Shown here: positions 1 through 7,942 of the stretch, piece after piece
Layout of the letters: each line of letters begins with the position of its first letter
Position numbering within the stretch: position 1 is the first letter of the stretch
NCBI GenBank assembly: GCA_963801035.1
Contig: CAWDDF010000003.1
Location: 124,001-188,000 of the forward strand
Origin: JACCZX01 sp963801035
GTDB taxonomy: Bacteria; Pseudomonadota; Gammaproteobacteria; Burkholderiales; Burkholderiaceae_F
Length of the DNA: 64,000 bases
Reading direction: 5' to 3'
Program-made: the position numbers and the translations under genes
Notes under the pieces: model-generated
Database searches by the model: none
Seen by the model: only the letters and a program-made list of their open reading frames with translations
Told to the model about the DNA's origin: nothing

Positions 1-435
1 GTGGAGATGATGAAGCTCCTCGCTATTGGCTGCTTGGCCGCCCTTATCTCAATGCCAGTCCCCAGCGCGGCACAGGACGCTGATGCAAGGGCCGCCCTTC
101 GCTCATTGCCGAGCGAAGAATCGCCGTCGCTCGTATTGACGCCGCAGGGTGCTGAGCGTCTGGCCCCAGCACCACGCATCCACACTCAGGTTTTGCTGAG
201 ATCTGAGCTCGAAACTCCGACGTGGTCTCGCTCGCAATCACGTGCGCTGCTTTGGGCCACCACGATTGCTTGTGTCGCGATGGGAACAAGCTGCGCGCCG
301 ATGCCGCCGGCGGCGACACCAATCACCCCGCCTGGCAGGGAGTCCTGGCAGCGTGTCGGTTGTAAGGCTCCGGACAGTTGCGGGTGGTTATGGACATCTC
401 CGATCCCAGGGGTGTCCATCACAGCGCAGCAGTAG
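1..435 (+). CDS. putative exported protein, doubtful
   Basis: An open frame of 144 codons begins with GTG at the very edge of the window; in-frame ATGs at 7 and 10 are equally possible and the true start could lie upstream. From the ATG at 10 the protein opens with a lysine and a hydrophobic stretch ending in an Ala-rich cleavage-like site (PSAAQ), which looks like a signal peptide. A second hydrophobic segment lies near residues 83-98. I recognise no family. The C-terminal third reads unlike a conserved domain, so the frame may be broken. From 436 to 705 I see no convincing gene. Confidence 0.3.
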   Translation: MEMMKLLAIGCLAALISMPVPSAAQDADARAALRSLPSEESPSLVLTPQGAERLAPAPRIHTQVLLRSELETPTWSRSQSRALLWATTIACVAMGTSCAPMPPAATPITPPGRESWQRVGCKAPDSCGWLWTSPIPGVSITAQQ

Positions 436-705
436 CTGCTGGCGGTGCGACGCCGCGACGGGCAAGCTCGTTGCGGCCCGCCCCGCAGGATGTGACGGTG
501 CACCGCCCGCCTTCTGGTATGGGTCGAGAGCCGACACCGTCGACTTACGAGTAGCCGGCTGACGCAGATATTTCCAGCGTCGCCAATTTATCTGCAAAAG
601 CAGCCACATTTGCGACATGCATCGCGCCCTGTACGCTGCTTGCCGGACAAGGAGCACTAAAGTAACGACCGGTGTTTGAGTCGATTGCAATTAGGGGATG
701 AAACC

Positions 706-1113
706 ATGGACAACGCGGCTATCACGCCTGGCCAGACCTTCAACGTCAGTCATTTGAATGAGGCCGACTTCAACGCCGGAGGGTTGCGAGGCTATTCGCT
801 CTATAGAGATCTGGGCGTTGCAGCGGCCACCAAGGGTCTCGCCACCGCGCATGTGATTCGCATGGTCGCGCCCTTTACCGAACAGTTGAGCGAGCGCCAC
901 CATCACAACATAGAGTTCCAGCTTGTTTATGTTTTAAAAGGTTGGTTCAAGAGTGAGTTTGAGGGGCACGGCGCGCATGTCATGAAGGAAGGTTCGTGCT
1001 GGATACAGCCGCCCGGAATCCGGCACACCGTCCTCGGCTGGTCGGACGATTGCGAACTACTCGAGGTCATTCTTCCAGCGGAGCACGAAACAGTGACCGA
1101 CGCCGGTGCCTGA
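706..1113 (+). CDS. small cupin-domain protein
   Basis: A single-domain cupin of 135 residues. The metal-binding cupin motif 1 is visible as RHHHNIEFQLVYVLKGW and motif 2 as GSCWIQPPGIRHTVLGW, so the beta-barrel and its histidine/glutamate metal site appear intact. The start is placed at ATG 706 because GGGGAT lies 6-10 bases before it; an in-frame TTG at 676 would add ten unconvincing residues. It has no signal peptide and is probably cytoplasmic. Neighbouring genes do not suggest a substrate. Cupins this small range from metabolic isomerases to sensor domains, so no reaction is assigned. Confidence 0.8.
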   Translation: MDNAAITPGQTFNVSHLNEADFNAGGLRGYSLYRDLGVAAATKGLATAHVIRMVAPFTEQLSERHHHNIEFQLVYVLKGWFKSEFEGHGAHVMKEGSCWIQPPGIRHTVLGWSDDCELLEVILPAEHETVTDAGA

Positions 1114-1283
1114 GTTCGACCGCAGTAGCACCGCAACGGCGGAGAAGGTTCGAAAGCTTTCGTCGCCGTGGCGTCATTCGCTGAGTCGACGCATCGTCAA
1201 ACGCTGCAATGGGCCGGCGTCGCCGCCGTAGTATCTGCGACACATGATCGCCATCTCCCATTAGAACGTCGCGCCGATTCGTC

Positions 1284-3083
1284 GTGACGCCTGCCTCCAT
1301 TCCAATCGAAAGCACACCGTCTGCGCGCACGTTGCGCCCGCTCGCGGCGCTCGTGCCGTTTATCGCGCCATACAAGAAGCAGATTGCACTGGCGCTGCTA
1401 TTTCTAATACTTGCAGCGGCCGCGACGCTGGCGCTGCCGGCTGCAATCAAGAGCGTCGTCGACAACGGTTTTGCGATCGATACCAGCGACCCGGCCGCAA
1501 GGCTCGCGGCTGTGCGAAACCAATTTCTGCTGTTCATCCCGCTGGCGCTTGCGATCGCAGTGTTCACTGCGGCGCGCTATTTCATGATGTCTTGGCTGGG
1601 CGAGCGCGTCACGGCCGATCTTCGCTCCGCTGTTTATTCGCACGTACTGCAGCAAAGCCCGCAGTTTTTTGAAACGCTGAAGACCGGGGAGGTGCTTTCC
1701 CGCCTGACGACCGATACGACCGTCATTCAGACTGCCGTTGGCTCGAGCGTTTCGATGGGCTTGCGCAATGCGGTGCTGTTTGTCGGTGGCTTGACGATGC
1801 TGATCGTCACAAGCCCGCGCCTGATGCTGATCGTGCTCGCAGTAATCGGTCTGGTGGTGGCGCCGGCCGTCTACTTCGGCCGGCGGGTGCGCAAGCTGTC
1901 GCGCGCGAGCCAGGACCGCATCGCCGACTCGAGCGCGATCGCCGGTGAAATATTGAACGCGATCCCAGTAGTGCAGAGCTTTACTCAGCAGTCGTTCGAA
2001 GGCCACCGCTTCGGCGCCGCCAACGAACATGCATTTGATACTTCGATTCGACGCACGCGTGCGCGATCGCTGCTCACGGCGTTCGTGATCATCGGTGTGT
2101 TCGCATCCCTGCTTTACGGCGTGTATTCGGGCGCGCAGTCGGTGATCGCCGGCCGCATTTCGCTCGGCGAACTGTCCGAGTCGGTGCTGTACGTGATGCT
2201 GGTCGCTTCGAGCGTGGCGGTGCTCGCCGAGGTGTGGGGTGATGTCGTGCGCGCCGCTGGCGCGACGGAGCGGCTGGTTGAGCTGCTGCAAACGCGCTCG
2301 GACATCATTGACCCGGCGCAGCCGCGCTCGCTTCCGCGCGCCAGCGGTGGCATGAGTGTCGAGTTCGACCAGGTCACGTTTCGTTATCCGTCCCGTCCCG
2401 CTCATTCCGTGCTGGATGGTCTTTCGCTGTCGATCGAGCGCGGAGAAACCGTGGCGTTGGTCGGCCCGTCCGGTGCCGGCAAGACCACCATCTTTCAGCT
2501 TTTACTTCGCTTCTATGACGCCACCGCAGGTGCGATCCGGCTTGACGGCGTCGCCGTGAACGAAGCACGGCTCGATGACGTGCGTGCGCGCATCGCACTG
2601 GTGCCGCAGGATGCGGTCATCTTCTCCGCCGACGCAATGGAAAACATTCGTTACGGGAGGCCTACGGCGACCGACGACGAAGTGATTGCCGCCGCACGTT
2701 CCGCCTTTGCCGATGACTTCATTCGCGCCCTGCCCGACGGCTATCGCAGCTTTCTCGGCGAACGCGGCGTGCGGTTATCGGGCGGCCAGCGCCAGCGCAT
2801 CTCGATTGCGCGCGCGATGCTGAAGAACGCGCCGCTGCTGCTGCTCGATGAAGCGACCAGCGCGCTCGATGCCGAAAGCGAGCAGATCGTGCAGCGTGCG
2901 CTGCAGGCGGCAATGTCAGGCCGCACGACAGTGGTGATCGCGCACCGGCTGGCGACGGTGCAGCGCGCCGACCGCATCGTCGTGCTCGATCACGGCCGCA
3001 TCGTCGAGATCGGACGCCACGATGAGCTCGTTGCGTCCGATGGCTTGTATGCGCGGCTCGCGGCGCTGCAATTTGCGGCTTAG
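1284..3083 (+). CDS. MsbA-like ABC exporter, fused permease/ATPase
   Basis: A 599-residue half-transporter with six predicted membrane helices in about residues 25-310, followed by an ATPase domain. The nucleotide-binding domain is complete: Walker A GPSGAGKTT (about 394-402), signature LSGGQRQR (about 498), Walker B LLLLDEATSALD (about 520) and the switch histidine in IAHRLATV. The architecture is that of homodimeric type IV exporters that move lipids, drugs or peptides outward; the substrate cannot be read from sequence. GTG 1284 is the first reasonable start and has no strong Shine-Dalgarno. It ends 31 bases before thyA on the same strand. Confidence 0.9.
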   Translation: MTPASIPIESTPSARTLRPLAALVPFIAPYKKQIALALLFLILAAAATLALPAAIKSVVDNGFAIDTSDPAARLAAVRNQFLLFIPLALAIAVFTAARYFMMSWLGERVTADLRSAVYSHVLQQSPQFFETLKTGEVLSRLTTDTTVIQTAVGSSVSMGLRNAVLFVGGLTMLIVTSPRLMLIVLAVIGLVVAPAVYFGRRVRKLSRASQDRIADSSAIAGEILNAIPVVQSFTQQSFEGHRFGAANEHAFDTSIRRTRARSLLTAFVIIGVFASLLYGVYSGAQSVIAGRISLGELSESVLYVMLVASSVAVLAEVWGDVVRAAGATERLVELLQTRSDIIDPAQPRSLPRASGGMSVEFDQVTFRYPSRPAHSVLDGLSLSIERGETVALVGPSGAGKTTIFQLLLRFYDATAGAIRLDGVAVNEARLDDVRARIALVPQDAVIFSADAMENIRYGRPTATDDEVIAAARSAFADDFIRALPDGYRSFLGERGVRLSGGQRQRISIARAMLKNAPLLLLDEATSALDAESEQIVQRALQAAMSGRTTVVIAHRLATVQRADRIVVLDHGRIVEIGRHDELVASDGLYARLAALQFAA

Positions 3084-3114
3084 TTGCAATTGCGCGCATC
3101 AGTAGAATTGTCCG

Positions 3115-3909
3115 ATGCACCAATACGAAGATTTCATGCGCCACGTGTTCGAGCGCGGCACATTGAAGACCGATCGCACCGGTACGGGTACACGTTCGTT
3201 GTTCGGCTATCAGATGCGGTTCGATCTGCAACAGGGATTTCCGCTGATCACCACCAAGAAGCTGCATCTGCGATCGATCATCATCGAGCTGCTTTGGTTT
3301 CTGCAGGGATCGAGCAATGTGCAGTATCTGCGCGATAACAGCGTCTCGATCTGGGACGAGTGGGCTGATGAACACGGCGAGCTCGGGCCGGTTTATGGCG
3401 TGCAATGGCGCTCGTGGCCGACGGCCGATGGCGAGACGATCGATCAGATCTCGCAGGTGCTGACCGAGATCAAACAGAATCCGGACTCGCGACGGCTGAT
3501 CGTTTCGGCCTGGAACGTCGGCGATATCCCGAAGATGGCGCTGCCTCCCTGCCACCTTCTGTTTCAGTTCTATGTTGCGCAGGGAAAACTGTCGTGCCAG
3601 CTGTACCAGCGCAGCTGCGACATCTTCCTCGGCGTGCCGTTTAACATCGCCAGCTATGCGTTGCTGACGCACATGGTCGCGCAGCAATGCGACCTGGACG
3701 TCGGAGACTTTGTCTGGACCGGCGGCGACTGCCACATTTACAGCAATCACTTCGATCAGGTGCGCGAGCAGTTATCGCGCACTCCTCGACCGTACCCGAG
3801 GCTTGTCATCAAGCGCAGACCGCAGTCCCTGTTCGATTATCGGTACGAGGACTTCGAGATCGAGGCCTACGACCCACACCCTCACATTAAGGCCGCGGTC
3901 GCAGTGTGA
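3115..3909 (+). CDS. thyA: thymidylate synthase
   Basis: Converts dUMP to dTMP using methylene-tetrahydrofolate, producing dihydrofolate. At 264 residues it has exactly the length of the Escherichia coli enzyme. The catalytic cysteine is Cys146 in ALPPCHLLFQFYV, followed by the substrate-binding QLYQRSCDIFLGVPFN segment. It overlaps the next gene, dihydrofolate reductase, by four bases (GTGA). That coupling makes sense because the reductase recycles the dihydrofolate made here. The family and the pairing are standard and nothing looks damaged. Confidence 0.98.
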   Translation: MHQYEDFMRHVFERGTLKTDRTGTGTRSLFGYQMRFDLQQGFPLITTKKLHLRSIIIELLWFLQGSSNVQYLRDNSVSIWDEWADEHGELGPVYGVQWRSWPTADGETIDQISQVLTEIKQNPDSRRLIVSAWNVGDIPKMALPPCHLLFQFYVAQGKLSCQLYQRSCDIFLGVPFNIASYALLTHMVAQQCDLDVGDFVWTGGDCHIYSNHFDQVREQLSRTPRPYPRLVIKRRPQSLFDYRYEDFEIEAYDPHPHIKAAVAV

Positions 3910-4397
3910 CGTCTCCAGTCATCACGCTGATCGCGGCGCGCGCGCGCAATGGCGTGATCGGCCGCAACAATCAAATGCCCTGGAAGATCCCCGGCGAACA
4001 GGCGTACTTCAAGCGCATGACGATGGGCAGCCCGATCGTGATGGGCCGCAAGACCTGGGAGTCACTGGGGCGGCCGTTGCCTGGCCGGCGCAACATCGTC
4101 GTCACCCGTAACCCCGCCTATACCGCGACAGGTGCCGACGTTGTCGACAGTCTGGACGACGCCTTGCGGTTGGCAGGTGGCAGTGAGCAGGTTTTCGTCA
4201 TCGGGGGCGCGCAGTTATACGCAGCAGCAATGCCACGCGCGAGCCGTGTGTTGCTCACCGAGATCGATGCCGATTTTGATGGCGACACGTTCATGCCTGC
4301 GCTCGACCGAAACAAATGGCGCGAGACAAGCCGTGAGGTTCACCCGCCGACAACCGAGCAACCATTTTCGTATTCGTACGTCGTCTACGAGCGCTAG
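3906..4397 (+). CDS. folA: dihydrofolate reductase
   Basis: NADPH-dependent reduction of dihydrofolate to tetrahydrofolate, 163 residues. The N-terminal substrate loop reads NQMPWKIPGEQ and the cofactor motifs MGRKTWESLG and IGGAQLY are present. The proton-donating acid, Asp27 in Escherichia coli, aligns with Glu here (PGEQ), as in vertebrate enzymes; this is conservative and probably functional. It starts at GTG 3906 inside the end of thyA, giving translational coupling. Confidence 0.96.
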   Translation: MTSPVITLIAARARNGVIGRNNQMPWKIPGEQAYFKRMTMGSPIVMGRKTWESLGRPLPGRRNIVVTRNPAYTATGADVVDSLDDALRLAGGSEQVFVIGGAQLYAAAMPRASRVLLTEIDADFDGDTFMPALDRNKWRETSREVHPPTTEQPFSYSYVVYER

Positions 4398-4409
4398 CAG
4401 GCCGCGCGT

Positions 4410-5147
4410 ATGCCGGAGGGTCCTTCGATTGTCATTCTGCGCGAGCAAGTCGCTCCGTTTACGGGCCGGATAGTCCGACACGTTGAAGGCAACAGCAAAC
4501 TCGACTTGCAACGGATGCGCGGTCAGCGCGTCACTGCGTTTCAAAGCTGGGGCAAACACTTTCTGATTCGGTTTCCGCGCTTTGCGATGCGCGTGCATTT
4601 CATGCTGTTTGGAAGCTATCGCATCAACGAACGCAAGGAAACCGTGCCGCGGATGAGCCTTGCGTTTGCAAAAGGCGAATTGAATTTCTATGCGTGCTCG
4701 CTGAAGTACATCGAAGGCGATCTGGATCAAGCGTACGACTGGCAAGCCGACGTGATGAGCGACTCGTGGAATCCACGCGCCGCGCGTCGAAAACTCAAAC
4801 TGCAACCGACAATGCTGGCTTGCGACGCGCTGCTCGATCAATCGATCTTTGCGGGCGTAGGCAACATCATCAAAAACGAAGTGCTGTTTCGAATTGGCGT
4901 CCATCCGGAAAGCCAGATCGGAGCGTTGCCGCCACGCAAGCTCGGCGAGCTGATCAAGCAGGCACGCGAATACAGCTTCGATTTCTACCGCTGGAAGAAA
5001 GCCTTCGTCCTGAAAAGGCACTGGCTGGCGCATGCAAGGAAGATCTGTCCGCGCTGCGACATTCCGCTGCAGTTTCGGAAGCATCTGGGAAGAAGTCAGC
5101 GGCGCAGCTTCTTCTGCAATCGATGTCAGGTGCTGTATCGCCCTTGA
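4410..5147 (+). CDS. Fpg/Nei-family DNA glycosylase (endonuclease VIII-like)
   Basis: Base-excision repair glycosylase/AP lyase of 245 residues. It opens with MPEGPSIVILRE, which supplies the N-terminal catalytic proline and glutamate of the family after Met removal. The helix-two-turn-helix region contains QSIFAGVGNIIKNEVLF, and the C-terminus carries a zinc finger with CPRC and CNRC pairs and an intervening basic segment. The protein is slightly shorter than Nei and Fpg and belongs to the MPEGPSIV subgroup, whose preferred lesions I cannot name. It starts 12 bases after folA. Its stop codon overlaps the -35 box of the tetR promoter. Confidence 0.88.
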   Translation: MPEGPSIVILREQVAPFTGRIVRHVEGNSKLDLQRMRGQRVTAFQSWGKHFLIRFPRFAMRVHFMLFGSYRINERKETVPRMSLAFAKGELNFYACSLKYIEGDLDQAYDWQADVMSDSWNPRAARRKLKLQPTMLACDALLDQSIFAGVGNIIKNEVLFRIGVHPESQIGALPPRKLGELIKQAREYSFDFYRWKKAFVLKRHWLAHARKICPRCDIPLQFRKHLGRSQRRSFFCNRCQVLYRP

Positions 5148-5173
5148 CAGTACCGGGTCGGCGCGCTTATAAA
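5143..5173 (+). promoter_or_regulatory. sigma70-type promoter of the tetR-mutase operon
   Basis: A perfect -35 box TTGACA lies at 5143-5148 and a -10-like TTATAAA at 5167-5173, giving an 18-base spacer if TTATAA is used. This is the clearest promoter in the window. The -35 overlaps the stop codon of the upstream glycosylase gene. The -10 runs directly into the palindrome at 5170-5193, so a bound repressor would block polymerase. Confidence 0.65.
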
Positions 5174-5193
5174 CCAAACGTTCGTTTGGTTTA
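5170..5193. promoter_or_regulatory. TetR operator palindrome
   Basis: A perfect inverted repeat with 11-base arms, TAAACCAAACG and CGTTTGGTTTA, separated by TT. The size and the AAACG...CGTTT core are typical of TetR-family operators. It sits between the -10 box and the tetR start, so autorepression of tetR and the downstream mutase genes is the simplest reading. This is inference from position and symmetry. Confidence 0.75.
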
Positions 5194-5213
5194 GTTATGT
5201 TCCGCCACATGCG

Positions 5214-5801
5214 ATGACAGCTGCCGCATTACGCCCTTCTCGTTCCGATAATCGCTTGTCGAGCTTGCTCGACGCGGCCGCGCGGTTGTTCGCGGACAAG
5301 GGCTATGTCGCGACGTCCATGCGAGATATCGCGCACGAATGCGGGATGTTGCCCGGCTCTCTCTACTACCACTTTGCAGCGAAGGAAGACCTGCTGGTTG
5401 CCGTTTACGAGCGCGGCGTGCAAGAGCTGCTTACAAACGTGCGCGTTGCGATCGCGAAGGAGTCTGAGCCGTGGGCACGGCTGCAGGCGGCGTGTACTGC
5501 CCATCTGCAGACCGTGCTTCGGCACAGTGACTACGCACAGGTGTTGATCCGCGTGCTTCCTAATGACGTGGCACCGGCTGCGATGCGCCTGGCCGAGTTG
5601 CGCGACGAGTACGAAAAGCAGTTTTCGGCACTCGTCGGCGCCCTGCCGCTGGCCAACGGCGCCGATCGCAAGGCGCTGCGACTGATGCTGATCGGCGCAC
5701 TCAACTGGTCGCGTTTCTGGTTCAGCTCGCCAGGCCGCGATACGCCGCGCTCTTTGGCGCGCAAGTTCGTTGGATTTATCAAAGAGGCGCAAGGTGTCTG
5801 A
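5214..5801 (+). CDS. TetR-family transcriptional regulator
   Basis: A 195-residue regulator with an N-terminal helix-turn-helix (about residues 15-60: LLDAAARLFADKGY, then MRDIAHECGMLPGSLYYHF) and a divergent ligand-binding C-terminal half. It follows a strong promoter whose -10 region overlaps a perfect palindrome, the expected autoregulatory operator. Its last codons overlap the GTG start of the cobalamin-binding subunit by eight bases, so it is cotranscribed with the mutase genes. The natural inference is that it senses the acyl-CoA, or its acid, handled by the mutase. TetR regulators of acyl-CoA pathways are common. Confidence 0.9.
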   Translation: MTAAALRPSRSDNRLSSLLDAAARLFADKGYVATSMRDIAHECGMLPGSLYYHFAAKEDLLVAVYERGVQELLTNVRVAIAKESEPWARLQAACTAHLQTVLRHSDYAQVLIRVLPNDVAPAAMRLAELRDEYEKQFSALVGALPLANGADRKALRLMLIGALNWSRFWFSSPGRDTPRSLARKFVGFIKEAQGV

Positions 5802-6240
5802 CTCCGCTTCGACGTCTTCTTCGTACCCGCCGAAAGTCATCGTCACGAAGATAGGATTCGATGGTCACGATCGCGGGAGCCGGTTGGTCGCAACTTTTCT
5901 GCGCGACGCCGGAATGGAAGTGATCTACACGCCGCCGTGGCAGGAAGTGTCGACGGTGGTCAAGCTTGCAATCGAGGAGGACGCAGAAGTGATCGGCATC
6001 TCGTCTCTTGCAACCGATCACCTGTTGGTGCCGCGCCTGATGACGGCGCTGCGCGAAGCGGGCGTCAACGACGTTCAGGTCATCGTCGGCGGCATCGTGC
6101 CGGCAAGTGACGAAAAACTGCTACTCGATGCCGGTGTTGCGCGCGTGTTTCACCCGGGCACGTCGCTGGACCAGATTGCCGATGAGGTTCGAGCACTTTC
6201 AGCGCGTGCTCGCGCAATGCGACGCAGTGAGTTGCAATGA
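5794..6240 (+). CDS. cobalamin-binding small subunit of acyl-CoA mutase
   Basis: A 148-residue B12-binding domain of the methylmalonyl-CoA mutase superfamily. The cobalamin signature DGHDRG (DxHxxG) supplies the histidine that replaces dimethylbenzimidazole, followed by GISSLATDH and VGGIVP of the flavodoxin-like fold. The start is GTG 5794, preceded by GAGG at 5784-5787; an upstream TTG at 5770 would bury the tetR end and is less likely. A separate small subunit is the arrangement of isobutyryl-CoA mutase and 2-hydroxyisobutyryl-CoA mutase, not of most bacterial methylmalonyl-CoA mutases. The large subunit starts ten bases downstream. Confidence 0.93.
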   Translation: MSDSASTSSSYPPKVIVTKIGFDGHDRGSRLVATFLRDAGMEVIYTPPWQEVSTVVKLAIEEDAEVIGISSLATDHLLVPRLMTALREAGVNDVQVIVGGIVPASDEKLLLDAGVARVFHPGTSLDQIADEVRALSARARAMRRSELQ

Positions 6241-6250
6241 AGGAAATGCG

Positions 6251-7930
6251 ATGAACAAACCCGACCAGGCACGCTTGTTCGAATCCGAGCTGCAGCAGGC
6301 GGAACGCCGGTGGAAGCACGCCTATGAGGCAACCGCAGAGGCGAAGCAGTCGGTCAACCGCTCCGGCATTGAAATCAAGCCGCTGTACACACCGCTCGAT
6401 CGGTCAGGTGAAAACTTTTTCGATGCAATCGGATTTCCCGGCGAGTATCCGAACACGCGCGGCATTTACGCATCGATGCATCGCGGTCGCAGCTGGACAC
6501 AGCGCCAACTGATTGGCTGGGGAACGCCCGCCGACTACAACCAGCGACTCAAGGAAATTCTTGCGCACGGTGCAACTGCGCTGTCGCTGATTCCGTGCAA
6601 CTCGGTCTATCGAGGCTACGACGCCGACGAGGTGCCGCCCGAGCTACTGGGAACCTGCGGTGCGGTCATCAACAGCATCGAAGACATGGACATCGCGCTG
6701 ACCGATGTACCGCTCGATCGCATCTCGTGCGCGCTGAACGATCCATCGCCATTCACACTGCTGGCACTGCTGCTCGCCGTGGCGAAGCGCCGCGACATTG
6801 CGTGGACCAAGATCACCGGCACTTCGAACCAGTCGGACTACCTGTCGCATTGCGTTGCCAATCACATGTTCTTTCGGCTCGCGCTGCCCGGCGCCCGGCG
6901 CGTACTGACCGATCACATCCAGTTTGCCAACGAATCGCTGCCGGGCTGGAATCCGTTGTCGGTTGTCGGACAACACACGCAGCAGGCTGGCGCGACACCT
7001 GCGGAAGCGATGGGCTTCACTATTGCGGCGGCGCTGCAGTATGCGGAGGACTGCATTGCGCGTGGCATGGACCCCGATGGCTTTCTGCCGCGCTTCACGT
7101 TTTTCTTCGACATCTCGATCAGTTTCTTTGAAGAGATCGCGAAATTTCGCGCCGGCCGCCGTCTGTGGGCCCGCCTGGCACGCGAGCGGCTCGGCGCAAA
7201 AGATCCCAGATCGTGGCGCTTCAAGTTTCATGGACAAACATCGGGCGCGGATCTGACGCGCCAGCAACCGCTGAACAACATCGCGCGCGTGACGGCTCAG
7301 GCGATGGCGGGAATCTTCGGAGGTTTGCAGTCGCTGCACACCGACGGCTACGACGAGGCCTTGTCGGTGCCTGGCGCCGAAGCGGCACGGATAGCGATCG
7401 CAACGCAAAACATTCTGCGAGAGGAGGCTCAATTGACGGACGTCATCGATCCGCTTGGCGGCTCCTATTACGTCGAGACGCTGACCGACCGCATGCAGGC
7501 CGAAATAGAAGCGGTCATTGCCCGGATCGATGCAGCAGGCGGGATGTTCAAAGCGGTCGAAGACGGAATCGTGCAGCGCATGATCGGCGAATCGGCACTG
7601 GCACACCAATCGAAGATCGAGAGCGGCGAACAGACCGTCGTCGGAGTCAACGCGTACCAGGTTGACGAGGATCCACACGACTATCGCTCGCAGCCTTATC
7701 CTGACCGCGCAGCAATCGATGCGCAAATCGCCCGCCTGAAGGCGTTCAAGCGCAACAGATCGAACGCGGCAACAAGCAAAGCACTCGACGACCTGTCCCG
7801 CTGCGCTCAAGGCCGTGCAAACGTGATGGCGAGCATCGTCGACGCAATGGGGGCCGGTGCGACGCACGGCGAAGTCTGCGCGGTGCTTCGACGCGAGCTG
7901 GGATTTGGACAGCCGTTAGCGATTGTCTGA
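6251..7930 (+). CDS. large subunit of an atypical cobalamin-dependent acyl-CoA mutase
   Basis: A 559-residue TIM-barrel catalytic subunit of the methylmalonyl-CoA mutase superfamily. Family landmarks are TRGIYASMHRG (70-80), RGYDAD (121-126), HTQQAGATP (242-250), FHGQTSGADLT, GGLQSLHTDGYDEAL and VIDPLGGSYYVE. The radical-chemistry histidine is kept (His242, equivalent to His244 of Propionibacterium mutase), and the Gln197 equivalent is Gln194. Three specificity positions differ from known classes: Leu87 where methylmalonyl-CoA mutase has Tyr89, Ile114 where the hydroxyisobutyryl enzyme has Asp117, and Asn204 where methylmalonyl-CoA mutase has Arg207. Losing that Arg argues against a dicarboxylic substrate. 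ATG 6251 has AAGGAA six bases upstream. The true substrate is unknown; a branched or bulky acyl-CoA is my inference. Confidence 0.88.
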   Translation: MNKPDQARLFESELQQAERRWKHAYEATAEAKQSVNRSGIEIKPLYTPLDRSGENFFDAIGFPGEYPNTRGIYASMHRGRSWTQRQLIGWGTPADYNQRLKEILAHGATALSLIPCNSVYRGYDADEVPPELLGTCGAVINSIEDMDIALTDVPLDRISCALNDPSPFTLLALLLAVAKRRDIAWTKITGTSNQSDYLSHCVANHMFFRLALPGARRVLTDHIQFANESLPGWNPLSVVGQHTQQAGATPAEAMGFTIAAALQYAEDCIARGMDPDGFLPRFTFFFDISISFFEEIAKFRAGRRLWARLARERLGAKDPRSWRFKFHGQTSGADLTRQQPLNNIARVTAQAMAGIFGGLQSLHTDGYDEALSVPGAEAARIAIATQNILREEAQLTDVIDPLGGSYYVETLTDRMQAEIEAVIARIDAAGGMFKAVEDGIVQRMIGESALAHQSKIESGEQTVVGVNAYQVDEDPHDYRSQPYPDRAAIDAQIARLKAFKRNRSNAATSKALDDLSRCAQGRANVMASIVDAMGAGATHGEVCAVLRRELGFGQPLAIV

Positions 7931-7942
7931 CAGGCTGCTGAA

